NCBI RefSeq assembly: GCF_001640805.2
Contig: NC_066835.1
Coordinates: forward strand, 11,040,130 to 11,104,129
Direction of reading: 5' to 3'
Origin: Lates calcarifer
Taxonomy: Eukaryota; Chordata; Actinopteri; Centropomidae
Length of the DNA: 64,000 bases
Shown here: piece by piece, positions 51,203 through 63,890 of the stretch
Layout of the letters: the number at the start of each line of letters is the position of its first letter
Numbering within the stretch: position 1 is the stretch's first letter
Notes under the pieces: model-generated
The model's input: only the letters and a program-made list of their open reading frames with translations
Database searches by the model: none
What the model was told of the DNA's origin: nothing
Translations under genes and position numbers: made by a program

Positions 51203-51310
51203 GAGCAGTGCTGGGAAAATATGGAATCAGTTACTCATTACAAAAGTAATTAGTTACATTACTCATCACAGTACTCTTGTCTCTCAGCCGTACTGCAACA
51301 CTCTTTAAAA
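51203..51310. mobile_element. Interspersed repeat fragment (TGCTGGGAAA...AGTTACTCATTAC type)
   Basis: GTGCTGGGAAAATATGGAAT followed by CAGTTACTCATTACAAAAGT and AATTAGTTACATTACTCATC resembles a widespread teleost repeat rich in AGTTAC/GTAACT units. Ends and duplication were not defined. Confidence 0.4.
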
Positions 51311-52489
51311 AAAGTCAAAATCCTTCACACCCACACATCACATTGCTGCAGTTTGGAGGTATTTTTGACCATCAACAGCTAGCTTAATGTTAGCCAGGAT
51401 GATTGCACAGAGCACTGCAGAGGTCCTGGCTTCACAGTGACAATGTGGGATCGAGACATCCTCAAACTCTGAACCAACCCAGGTCATTCCTGGATAAAGG
51501 CCTACTTTTCACTGATGTCAACAAGCCAGTAAACAAGATACAACATGCAAATAAGACAGCTTTTGTTTCAGAGTGATTCATTTCTCTTCTTTAGGTAGAG
51601 ACTAACAGGCTCCCCACACCTCCAGTTAGTAGGAACATGTGCACATGTGAAGTAAATAGATATACCGAACAGCTATTGTCTAACCATGCCTGCATACTTA
51701 TGTGGTTATGAAACAGTTTGTGTATGGATGTACATATAATGGCTGCTAAAGGTTGCAGTGATTGGCGGCGGTGCTCCTGGCCCCATCCATCATCATCACC
51801 CACCTTGCTATACCTCGCTTGCGGACCCGACTTCCCAACTTCCCCCAAATCATCGACCAGATGGCCCTCTCCAACGTTCGCTCACTTTACACACCTGATA
51901 TGAAGCTATCCGTCATCTGATAACGACCGAGCTTTGGCGGTCCCCCAGCTGGGGCCTCTGCTGCAGCACTGGGCACTGGCGGGTATCAGGGATGGGTGGC
52001 GGTGGGGTGGCGCACAGCCTGACTGCCCCTCTGATGGATTAGTGCCAGGTAGTGTGGCTGGGGAGGGGTTGTGGGGTGCTGAGGGGCATCCCCTAATAGG
52101 ATTCACAGTGATCCAGTGGACCATGGAACAGGTGGAAGTAATGAGAGGGACAATGGGGAGAAAGAGAAGTGTGTGTGTGTGTAGTAAGGTGGTGTGTAAA
52201 TCAGGGACAGCAGAAATGTATAGAGGAGGAAATGGAGATAGAACCATTGAAATACACCAAAAGCTGAGGAAAGAAAAGAACAAACATAACAAAGATTGTT
52301 CTTCCAAAACAACATGAGTCATTTTAGCATTCAGACATTTTGATGAAAATCAGCATATGATCAAGTGACAAAGCCCAGTCATAGAAATTATGACTGTCGT
52401 CCACCTGGAGCAAAGGAGGAAACAGTCTAACAGTGTTACAGCTGCAAAGTCAACAGATGAAGATGATCGGGTTGGTTGGAATTCAGATT

Positions 52490-52885
52490 TCAACACGGGA
52501 GATCACAGTTTGTTTCCCTTTTCCATTTTCATCATCATTTTCCAACCATGATAAAGAAGGTCCCATAACCTTGATGAAGTAGTCATTTTAACCTAAACCC
52601 TGATGTTTCCCTAATCTTGACAAAGTACTTATTTAAACCCAAACCGTGATCTTTCCCTAAATTATATTGTCCCACTCCTGGGTGTCAATCTAGAGGACAT
52701 GGACATTTGTCTTTTAATTTTGAGGACTTGTTGACTTGGAAGACTTCAGTTTGTTTCCCGTTTCCTACCAACAGTCAATGTGGGTTTATTTTAACCATGA
52801 CAATGATCGTTTCCTAACCTTGACCGAGCCATTTTTGCGTCTAAACCTAACCAAACCTTAACCATGGTGGCATCAGGACAGAAAA
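52490..52885. mobile_element. Interspersed repeat, two tandem diverged copies (inverted relative to 43.7 kb)
   Basis: Two halves share CAGTTTGTTTCCC(T/G)TTTCC, an AACCATGA(T/C)AA segment, CCTAA(C/T)CTTGAC and TAAACC(C)(A)AACC. The first half runs about 52508-52670 and the second about 52748-52880. Both contain the inverse of the AAAGATCGTGGTTTGGGTT core seen at 43.7 kb. Confidence 0.55.
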
Positions 52886-54582
52886 CAGGCTTAGGTTTGC
52901 AAGTATATGATTAGATATCATTATATTGTATTAGATATAATATGATTAGAACAATGTTGTAAGGCACTTAATAATGTAATGTAACTAATGTTGTCCTACT
53001 GATAGGGGCGCCATTTCAGAAAATGCTCATCTGTGCCATTGCATCAATAATACTCCTGGTTATATGTCTACATGACCGAAACAAACTGAATGTGAATGCA
53101 GAAACAATGGAAGAACAGAGAAGAGTACTGGTTTAGGAGAAAGATTTATGGCCTGACTATTAATAACAATCATGCTAAAGCTGACATTAAAAAATATTTT
53201 ACCTACAGTGTAAATAAAGGCAAAATTACCTTTGTCTTACTAAAACGAATGCCATCCACACATTACATTGTACTGAATGTGTGCAACTATTAATAATGAC
53301 TTTTTAAGCAGTTGGATAGAATACTTTACTTGTTAACAATGTCTTGGTGTTAGGGTGATTGACAAGAGAAAAATGTCTTAATGGCTTATGTTGAGCCTAA
53401 TGTAGCAGTGTTTCTGACTTTACACATGCCAGTGCACAGCGAGGGAGGCTGGCAGCACAAATACAGCATATACAAACACACACATACACACTCTTGCCCA
53501 TTCACAGACATACATTTACACTGTTGCTTGCACACAGACGCATACACACTCACAGACCAGCGGTTCTCATTAGTGGAGTCACTGTGCTCTAGGCAGGCAG
53601 GGCCCCTGCAGCAGTCTTCAGGAGTCAGAGGAGCCATTTGTCAGTGGAAAACAATTAGCGGGGAATGATCCGTTCCATTGGTTTTAATGAGTACAGCCGG
53701 GTCACTCTGCTCACACGGCAACACGCAAAGGTCGTCAAAGGCTGAGAGCGACGCACGTCCAAGTCACACTCATACAAAACACACACACGGGCCACACACA
53801 TCTTTGTCCATTTTCACCTCTTTTTGCCGCTTCCAGTGTGCAATATGCACACACACCACCCTGACAAATGGACACACCCTGCCACCTCACCCCACACCCA
53901 TCTATTTCCCATCCCTTTCAAGCAATCCATCTCCCGCCACATCATCGCAGACACTGAAAAGGAATCATGGTAAGTGAAGTCTTGTATTATATTAGTAGGT
54001 TATTGTACAAATATGTGACCTTGGACAGTACCTGTGGCATAATGATATATGTACTGCATACAACATATTAGTGTGGATGGTTGGCTGTGATATGGTAGCT
54101 ATAGTAACACATGCAAGAGTCACTTGACACCTTTATTTTCCCTTTCAGAGGAGAATAATTTCATATGCAAAAAGCCTGTCAGTAATGGGAATGAATGAAT
54201 GCCAGTTATTTAGCTACTGATAATACAGGATGCACTATACTCAGATCTATGATTAAAGGTTATCTGTTGTATATCTAAATGCTTTGTCTCCCCAAAAGTT
54301 CATTATTCCTGTCTGACATACACACAGGAGCTGGATATTTTAATATTAGAAGATATTGGATATTTGAAATGAATTTGATTGAACTATGGCAGAAAACACA
54401 GAGATAATTAGGTACTTAGGAAGTATTTAATCTGTCTTCAGGTCAAGTATGATTGACCAAAAATACACAAGACTGACTCAATATTTAGGTTAATTGTAGA
54501 CCTGAGGCAGATAACTGCCTCATATTACATGAATATGCCATGGACTGAATGTTACAGGCGAATAACTTATTTGCCCATATGT

Positions 54583-54611
54583 TGTTGTTTTTTTTTTGTT
54601 TTTTTTTTTTA
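54583..54611. repeat. T-rich run
   Basis: Two T runs separated by a single G. Low complexity. Confidence 0.8.
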
Positions 54612-55268
54612 CTTTCATCAAAAGTAGTGGGTATTAAAAGTCACATGAAAGGCAAAACTGTTTTGAAGCTAAGACATTTGCTGGCAATAATATTTAAATT
54701 AGTACTGATTAACTGAAGCATTCGTTTTAATTTTCAGGACCAAAATAGCATTTGCAATTTGAAAAACTAAACACACAGAGACAATAAGCACGAGAGGATT
54801 TTCTTTCAATACGTAAGATTTTAATTCTGTGATACTGAGCATTTTAAGTTGAAATAAAATAATAGACAACATGCACATGCACTCAGTATACATTTTAAAA
54901 AATGCAGGGCTAATAACTTAGATTATAATGTCTTTCACTGAGGAGACCTACAGTATATCGGGCCTTTGTATTTTACCTGTGTAGTTGTTGAAATAGATGT
55001 GGACCAGTGTAGAAAAAGCTTTCATTTAATGCAACTATGTATTAATTTTACATGAGGTGTTATTTAGCATTTAGCTTAAATATTAAAGTGCGACTCTAAT
55101 TGCTCTGAGTCACTGACCTTCAACTCTGCCCACACAAAGCATGAAAAGACTGCTCTTTCTATCTACTGATTTTGTGCTCCTCATGATTTTCCGCTCAATA
55201 CAAAGCACTCAAACTTCCATTTAAATTTTTTTCCTCCTGCCCTCTTCCTTTAACACACAGATCACACA

Positions 55269-55293
55269 GCGTGTGTGTGTGTGTGTGTGTGTA
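55269..55293. repeat. (GT)n microsatellite
   Basis: About 24 bp of pure GT. Confidence 0.85.
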
Positions 55294-56359
55294 TAGTTAC
55301 AGCAAATGTGTATAATATATTCTTCATTAAAATAGCTTCTGAAGTGTCACAAAGACATTTTTTTTTCATCAATTAGATTATCTTAAACGTCTCCATCTCC
55401 TCTGCTCTCCACAACGTAAACCAACCACATTTGGCACTGTAATGGCTCTTCAGACACACTCTGGGAATGCAAAGAGTTATGTACCACGTAACAGGACTCT
55501 CGCCATCACTGTGTAATAGGTCTGGCTTGAAGAGGGAGAGAGACGGACAGGGAGAGCAAGCAGAATAAGAGAAATGGAGACCACCAATGGAAACACACCA
55601 GGGTTCATACGGTGTTCACACAGGAAAGGGTTGTCCAACAATATCACCACTTCACTGCCTTTAATGGGCACATTAAGTGAGCTATGGCCATTTAGCAAAG
55701 AGCCCACCTGGTGAAACTGTAGCCCCTGAGCCCTTCCTCCCATCCCACACTGAAACCAGAGGGAACAACCTCATAATGGTTTGTGAACACTGTGACAAGT
55801 AAAATGGGGTGGTGGAGGGGGTTAGCTGTTTAAAGGGGGAGTCCCAAGTCAAAACTCAAATTTATTGTTACTTCTATAGAATTGTAAAAAAAACAAAAAA
55901 AAAACAACTAAAAATAAATCAGCATAACCACAAAACATTTATATAAACAAAAATGATCATCATCAGTACATTTAATTTGTTTTTCTCCAGTGATATCACT
56001 GGTAGGTAAAGCAGGATTTGATGATAATGGTTAACATATATTTGTGTTTAGGTAGAAAATAAATACACTAATGGGTTTACAGATTAGTGTGAGGCTGAAC
56101 CATTTATTGTGACAGTGACTAATAAATCGCCAGCTACAATAAGCCGACTGCACAGGAAAAGTCTCCTATCGACATGAAACAGTTTATTGAGAGTGAGTGA
56201 AAACTAGTTAGCCGGTGAACAGAGACAACAAAATGTGAAACTAAAAGTAATGAATAAATGTTTAAAACATCTGTTATTCTAAGACATAGTAGTGCAAGTG
56301 TAGCAGTTGGCCAAACATATTGAACTATGTCTTGTGTGTAAAATACATCCAACTTGGTT

Positions 56360-56383
56360 TATTAGTTTTAACTAAAACTAATA
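56360..56383. repeat. Short perfect inverted repeat (10-bp arms, 4-nt loop)
   Basis: TATTAGTTTT and its exact inverse AAAACTAATA flank AACT. AT-rich, function unknown. Confidence 0.7.
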
Positions 56384-59300
56384 CAGTCTAATACAACTGT
56401 CCAGAGCTGATGAATTGTGCTGTGTTAGACTGACAGGTGTTATTTTGTCCATCCCATTTATATTTATTGGGTGATTTCAACAAAGCTCATTTGACTGTCA
56501 TATGGAGATATGTCAGACAAAAAAAGACACACTATAGCAGTATTCACCCTTTGAGCCTCTAGTCTCTCTCCTGCTTCTCCTGTCGATGTCTGCAGCATTT
56601 TACTGAGGAATGAAATGCAAGAAAGTCCTTCTTGAGAAAGAAATGACTGACATGATGATTTGATAGATCTCAGAGGAAATACTCATTGCTACTGCTTATA
56701 AGATTAAGTTCAGAAATTCAGCTATAGAGATTTTCAAAAGCATCTTTATGTCTCACCATAAGTTCATAGGGGCAGATTCCTCAGTTTTCTTCTTTTTCTC
56801 TCTGATTTTCAGGGCAAATAATTCAGATACTTATATGTTGTAATTTTTTGTTTTAGCTGTCAGGGCCTTGAGCACAAGTTGGGCAAAAGATCTAAAGAAT
56901 TTCTTTTATGAAGATGTTTTGCTTGCATTATCAGAGAGCTGCTTAGTGTTGCTTGTCTCCCTCTTTTTGCTCATTTGCTCTTTCCTCTCCTTCTCTCTTG
57001 CTCACGCACTCATTCAGCTTGCAAAGTGCATCGGCGAATGAAAGGATGTGTCACGGCAATCGGAACAATGTAATTAGAAGTGTGAGAGAGGTGGAAAGTG
57101 CTTTATGGTGATAATGTGGCACAGTAATTAAGGGGAAATATCATGACCCTAGTGCCCACGGCATTTTTAAAAAGAGTCCTTTAAGCCCAAGATTACACAG
57201 TGATTGTCAAATCAATGGAGGAGAAGGAGGGGGAAGGAATGTGGAAAATGAACCTGTCTTGATGGGGTGCATCTGTGATGAAAGAGACAGGTTCACTATG
57301 CATGTACATGTTTGCCTGTGTGTGTGAAGGCACATGGATTTATGTCCGTGCTTGTAATTTTTCCTATATCTTATAACAAAATCCAGTAATCACAGATCAT
57401 CAGATTTCCTACACGGCTGCTCATTTTTAGTTTTACCAGAGGAGGTAATATGGGATGGTATTGCATATCCTGCAGCACAGATGCAGAGTAGTCGGGCTTC
57501 CAAACATATAAATATGTATGTTTTTGCAGACATCGCTTAATATTCAAACACAAATGAAACACAGTGTACTGTATGTGTGTTGTGTTACGGCACTCGCTAA
57601 TATTTTGACACTGTCGAGCTCCAGTTGCAGAACAACCACAACTGGAGGAGTTAGACAAAGAGGGGAGAGAGGGGAAGAGAGTTAGACAAAGGGAACAAGG
57701 GAAAATAGAAGGGGAGAGATCTTGGTAATGACAAGCACTTCACAGTCAGATCCGACCTCCTTCCACCCACGCACCCCAGTGAGATAATTCCTCTCCAAAT
57801 TGCAATCAAAGCTCAGAAAAACACTTGAGGAGCAGGAGCCCTTTCAGCCATTAACTCGCCAGGTCCTGGGGTGCTGCTTTTTAAATACATTTCTTTGAAT
57901 GTGTTTTCTGCATATTGTTTTTTTCCCCTCTCTCTTAATTATTATTCCTGTTTCTCTTTGTCTTCATCTCACCATTAGCGCTGTTCTGGAATTATTAATA
58001 TTCAAGCTAAGTAACTGCAGTGACAAAAGACTATTATGAAGTTTATCCCACTTAATCACCATTTTTCAATCTTGTTGTGTGTACTCACATGACCTGGCTC
58101 AACTGTATCAGACAAAGGACCACATTCAGGAGATGGCTGCTGATGAGATAGCCGTTTTCCTCTGGTTACTGTCTCACGCTGAGAGGGACACTGTGAACAA
58201 CAACAAATGATGTCTGCTCATTAGACTGTAGGAAATACAAGTGGGGCCAAATACAACCAGCCCAGACAGCCAATGTCATTAAGGACACACCTTAAAGGAG
58301 TCATTGGTGTTATATAAAACAGCAGGAAATCATATCCAATTAAAGAAACAGCTTAGTTTTTTTTTTATGATCCATCATCTATATTAATTGATATCTCTAG
58401 GCTCCAATTTAGGAGCTCAACATCATATAACCACATATCCACTGACCAGTGTAGTCACCCGATTCTCCAGAACATGTGGGTGTGCTGATAAGGAGCATCA
58501 TGAAATGGAACAAGCACAATATGTCCAGAGGATTGAGACTGGGATGGGGGTGTTTGAGTGAAAATGCTGTGGATGGGTGGAGGAGATGGCTGATGTAACA
58601 CTTTCATGTATGGAAAAATGTGAATAACAGGTTAGCTGGCCTTAAAATAAACAGTGTCAATCCAGGACAACATGGCGACCCGTTTCAGCACTGCCTGTAG
58701 ATCCCCACGCGGTGGGACTTGAAAGACCCCGAATAGCAGAGAAAAGAAAGCTCTGTCCTCTGCTGTAGATTTGGTGTCAAGTGGCTCTATTTGTCATAAT
58801 TATGTGGTTGTAAAGGGAAAGTCTAGAAAAGGTCTAATCAATCTGATTTAATTAAGTGCAGTCAGTCATTTGAAATGAGCAGAATAGAATTAATAAGCAC
58901 ACTGTAAATTTGCATTTAAACCCATGTAATTATGCCAATTCAGTGGCCTCACAAGCACACTCATTTTATCAAAAGAGCAGAAAAGAGGCAGAAACAATTT
59001 GTTGTTTTTCCTTTATTTGATTCTGAATCAATATGCAGCACGAGGAAGTGGCTTAAATAATAAAGATGCAATCTGATGATTGGGATAGGTGTTAAAACAT
59101 TCCCTTCCTCTTGAATAAGGATGCTTTGATGCTTAAGTAATAAGAATTATGCATCTAAACATTGACATGTCTGTCAATATGCCAATGTCAGCCGTGGAAT
59201 AAATAATGCCCCCAAAGGGCGGAGCTGTTGATTCATTAAATCTGACAAAGTTACCCGCTCGCATCAAACTAAACTGATGCATCAAATACTTAACATGATA

Positions 59301-60995
59301 TAAATAAGTTTTTTCCCTGTTTTAACATTTTTAGTTTAGTTGTGCCCTCACTGTACAGCAATAGCAAAGCCATTATTTAATCTTTTTGAGATCTGGTTAA
59401 ATCGAGACTCAACACCCTGATCTTCCTTATGTAAATCCAAGTGTTAAGTATAGAGACAAAAAATTGAGTGGCACTACATCAGAAGACAAATTTGATTTCA
59501 TAAAAAGAAAGAACACAAGAATCAATCATTTTGTCCAACCAATGGGAAGCACTGTGTGGGAGGGAAGAGGTCGTGACCTGCAGCTCCACCAAGCATTAGT
59601 AAGTGGAGGAGACACTGGATCATTACAGGTCTATGAAGCTCAGTTGGTGTTGGGGAGAGGGTGGGTGGGTTCAGAGAATGGAGGTGGTGGGTGGGCGAGA
59701 GGGAAAAGGAGTGATTCGGTGACTGGTTCTCTGGATGGTGAACTGGCCTACTGGCTTACTGACTGGCCGACTGATTGACAAGGTGACTGACGAGGTGACT
59801 GTTTATGTGTTGGGTCTTGCATGGATGATTCCCTGAGACGCACTGAAGCGTTTCCTCAGGAGAGAACCCAGCACATGGAAAACTTCCTCGACTTTCCTTT
59901 TGACCTGTTTTCATTGGAATATGCTTTGCAGAAAATACCAGGGAGCTCTCAGTTTTGAAAGACAAACAGCCCTCTCAGAGACTGGAGAACACTGTAAAAT
60001 AATGTTAAAACCAACTCCACATTTCACCCCAGTTCTTCCCCCTGTTTAAACAGTCGTGCTATTGAAATCTATCACTGTTACTATAATTTTCTCTCTTTGC
60101 AACTTTGCCTTGATTGCTGTTTTTTTTTTTAACCCCCTTTTTTCATGCATATTTCTCAACTGTGAAAAGCATGTCAAACATCATTTTACATGCTGTGTGG
60201 AGAAATAAAGCCACACAAATAAACATCACAGCCTCACCGACACAGCTTACCTGCCATGGAAACAGCTGAAATTAACCACCTTCCACAATCCTTTGTTCTA
60301 TTTACATTTCAAATTCCGCCTGAGCGGCTCTACCTCTCCCACTGAAAGCCATATGGACATGATGCAGGCCCAAGCTCTAAACAGATATTACACTTTGCGT
60401 CACAGGCAGCGCTGCACATCTGTCTTTTAACTAGGAACAGCTGAACAGGGTGGACTCTTCAACAGAAACTATGTTTTTGCACATAGTGTGTGTGCACGTG
60501 AGAGAGATAGAGATTTGTTATTGAAAGAGAGAGGAGTGACTCTGTTGTTGAAAAGATGCCTACGAGGATTTACTGTATCGTATGCATCTATGCTTTTTTT
60601 AACCCCCCCCTTCTCTCCTTGATATCAGAACGCCGCCTCGTACTCCCAAGATTTCCCAAACGGCATCGAGTCATTTCCAAGCGGCTTCCTCCATCTTGCC
60701 GCTAATCAACAAAGTTAATTTGTTTCCCCATTTATTTTTATGAATCCTCAAGCCACCACAGTTGGGTTTCTGCTGTTCCACAATATATTTCTCCAGCTAA
60801 CTGGCAAAAGCTCTCTTCATTTATCAGATCCACACAGCCGGCTTATTACAAGAGTCCTCTTATCTGTCATATTTCCTTCCAGTAGCGCTGCAGTGGTTAC
60901 AAATGGGACTTAGTCTATCTGGCTTGGAGCTGATGAGGGGGGAAATGAAATTATTGCGATTAGATCTGACCCATATGCTGGAGTGTGCTTGGAGT

Positions 60996-61021
60996 GAGTG
61001 TGTGTGTGTGTGTGTGTGTGC
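60996..61021. repeat. (GT)n microsatellite
   Basis: About 26 bp of GT followed by GCGCGTGTGTAG. Confidence 0.85.
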
Positions 61022-61311
61022 GCGTGTGTAGTGTTGGCAGAGGTAGTGCTACTTTATTGTGTTTGTGTGTCTCACGCTGTGGTGGGTGGCAGTGGCTAGC
61101 AGCTAGATTAAGGCATTAGGCAGTGCTTGCACCAGCAAGGGTGGGTGATAATAAGAAGTGGGTCTTTTTCAGTCGGAAATATTAAGTAATGTTCGGAGTT
61201 TGAATTGCTCTCTTTTACTCCCTTTCATCTTTTTTAAAAATTTCTCTTTCCTTGGCTCATTCATTCATTCATTTTTTTTCCTTTCTGTCTTTCTGCCTCT
61301 CACCCACCCAA

Positions 61312-61312
<1 letters not shown>

Positions 61313-61359
<47 letters not shown>
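61313..61359. repeat. (CA)n microsatellite, about 23 units
   Basis: About 47 bp of pure CA followed by a CT run. Confidence 0.9.
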
Positions 61360-61362
<3 letters not shown>

Positions 61363-63127
61363 CTTTCTTGCTCTCTCTCTGAATAATTAAACAGTTAGCC
61401 TGGGCCAAGGTTTAGCACTGTCATCTAGTGTGCCGTCTGACTGCCAATCAGTTGACTCATCTACTCTTGTGGAGAAAACAAACAGGAGGGCATTGATGCA
61501 AGCCAATAGGCGGCACTCCAAATCCTGAGCCAACAGAATGAATAGTGGGCTGTTATCTGTAGCAATCCAAACACAATAAGAGAAATTAGATGTATAGTGT
61601 GCAGATGTAACAAATAGATTCAGCTTTCTCTAAAAGAAACTGATGTAAATTAAAAACCCTTCATGTTGCAGGATAAATTATGATTCAGGCTGTACTAATG
61701 GTTGTGTTGAACACAGTGCTTTTAGACTGAGCATCTGGTTTCATATTCTCCCATATATCACGGAAATCTGATTCTATCCCTTTCACAATATGCAGTTTTC
61801 CAGATATACCCGTGTGACCCCCTCACTCCCTGCACAATTAGCCAAGATGAATAAGGAGTCACAGGCCCTCTTTGATAAAGCAAAACAAGCCCGCTTTGGC
61901 ACAGTTTTATTTATTAGCGATAAGTAGTTGCATGACCCTGATTTAAATCAAAAGATGTGTTATTAGTCTCCTTAGGTTGGGTGGTTTCAAAGGGCCCCAG
62001 CTTAGGATGTTGTAGTAAAAGGAAACAGAGCAGGACGGGTAGCTGCTGCACAAGTAAAAACAACAATACTACTAAGAATAATAACAGTCAAAACAAAGGA
62101 CAATATAGATTAACTGGTACATAGCTAACTTATACCCAAATCAATTCAGCCATGAGACAAACAGACAAGGTTTGAAACAAGGATGAAAACAGAGCAGCTG
62201 TTAAAGGTAGTTTTAAGTATGTTTTAACACTTCTCCCAAAAAGTGCTTTACTTGTTCCCACAGCCCACCATTTTGAACTAAAAGACAAAGTCGTGGTCTC
62301 ATTTGCAAAAAAAAAAAAAAAAAAACTGTCTGAGGCTCGGTTCTCCATAATCAACAACTTTCATGAGGCATTCCAGGTGAAGAGGACTGAGTGATTGAAA
62401 CATCAAATGAAGAGTTGCTCCAGCTCAGATAGAGCACTGAGGTCATTGCTCACCATCAGCTGATCAGCACCTGCTGACACGTCACTGATTACATTTGATG
62501 AATATAGCGAGGCAGTCTTTATAACATTACAACAAGTGCCCTCTCCTTCATAATGCTGCTTGTACTTTGTTCATCCTTTCTGCTACACGTTGCTACAACT
62601 GTACAAGCCCTGTCAGTGGATTTCTCCCTCCAAGACCCTGCCTCTGTCTTTTCCAGTTTGTCAGGGTTATGTTTTTTAATTTATTTGAGAACACCTGAAG
62701 GAGTGTCTTTGACCAAAGACAGGCACAATGTATGCAGAAGTAGCCATGTATCCTTTGATGTGTCTTTCTAAGAGAAATGCAAGTAATCACACACACACAC
62801 ACACATACACACCCACAGCACAGTCCAAGTCTAGTTTAAACAAATGCTGTTTAAATTCTCCCACCATAATTGCCCCATCCAGGAACACTTCTTTGCACCT
62901 CCAACCCCCAAATATCTTTTTCCACATCCACACGCTTCACACCATAACGTCTCCCTCCCCTCGTCCCTCTGCCTCCCCTGCCTCCCCACAGAAGAGATCA
63001 AGGCGCTGCAACACCAGTCAAGCTGTCACCATAAGGTGCCCTCTCCATACTTAACATGGCCCAATCAATAATCATTGGCTGGGAGGACACAAGGACGAAT
63101 AATGAGCAACAGGCCTGGGGGGACGGA

Positions 63128-63172
63128 TGCACACATGCACACACACACACACACACACCACACACACACACA
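63128..63172. repeat. (CA)n microsatellite
   Basis: About 45 bp of CA with one CC interruption near 63160. Confidence 0.85.
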
Positions 63173-63547
63173 TGCATGGGTATTAGTTTTTTCTCCCTGA
63201 TGTCGATGTGTTGTTCTCTACTGAATATTTCAAAGCCGCTATATAGCTCCACCCTTTCACCCCTACATTGATAAACTGGCGCACATCTATGATCCCCCAG
63301 TATATCCACACATACACACACACATACACACTGAGAGAGAACGAGCAATTTCTCTGCCTTACGCAATGAACTGCACATTGAATATACACTGAAACAGAAC
63401 CAAGTATTGAGTCATCAATGCAGTTTTACTGCATAAAATAGGCATTAACCGACAAAAAGAAGACAGTTCAACTCAAAAATATTATATAGTAATAATCACA
63501 GAAATCTTCAAAAGGTCCTGCTGATGAGGCTGCTTAAAAATGGTTCC

Positions 63548-63555
63548 ATTCTAGT
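63548..63555. repeat. Target-site duplication (left) of hAT-like MITE
   Basis: ATTCTAGT; its partner at 63883-63890 differs at one base. Confidence 0.65.
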
Positions 63556-63882
63556 TAGGGCTGAAACAATTAGTCTATTAATTGATTAGTCAACTAATCA
63601 TATTAGTTTGCTTGTTTAAGGCATTTATTTAGGAAAATGTCAAACATTCTCTGGTTCCAGCTACAATGTGTCAATTTCCTGCATTTTTCTGTTTTATTTC
63701 ACCATAACCTGAATATTCATCTCTCATCAGACAAAAGTCATTTGAAGACGTCATCTTGGGCTGTGAGAGCTCAAGAGACATTTGTCACAATTCCCTGATA
63801 TTTTTTTATGAAATAATTAATTGATTAATCATCAGAATAAAAGGCAGATTAATTGATACTGGAAATAACTGTTGCAGCGCTA
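63556..63882. mobile_element. hAT-like MITE with TIRs and 8-bp target-site duplication
   Basis: The left end TAGGGCTGAAACAATTAGT is matched by the inverted right end TAGCGCTGCAACAGTTA, giving imperfect terminal inverted repeats of about 17 bp. Flanking octamers are ATTCTAGT (63548-63555) and ATTCTATT (63883-63890), a 7 of 8 match and the length expected for hAT transposition. Subterminal ATTAAT/GATTAGTC motifs recur inverted near both ends. Internal sequence such as TTTGAAGACGTCATCTTGGG is typical of an abundant teleost repeat that I recognise. At 327 bp there is no coding capacity. Confidence 0.75.
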
Positions 63883-63890
63883 ATTCTATT
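63883..63890. repeat. Target-site duplication (right) of hAT-like MITE
   Basis: ATTCTATT; its partner at 63548-63555 differs at one base. Confidence 0.65.

Noticed and set aside
51906..52322. Overlapping open frames of 127 and 138 codons on opposite strands
   Set aside because: No recognisable domain, no consistent splice sites, and opposite-strand overlap of this kind is expected by chance in GC-richer sequence.
53881..53965. Possible small plus-strand exon ending AATCATG|GTAAGT
   Set aside because: The donor is good, but the acceptor (CTTTCAAG) is weak, the encoded residues match nothing, and no neighbouring exon was found.
59718..59798. ACTGGC/GACTG-rich short repeats
   Set aside because: The units are irregular and short; probably chance low-complexity sequence.
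15365..61359. Regularly spaced CA repeats as a CRISPR-like array
   Set aside because: They are ordinary eukaryotic microsatellites without uniform spacers or cas genes.
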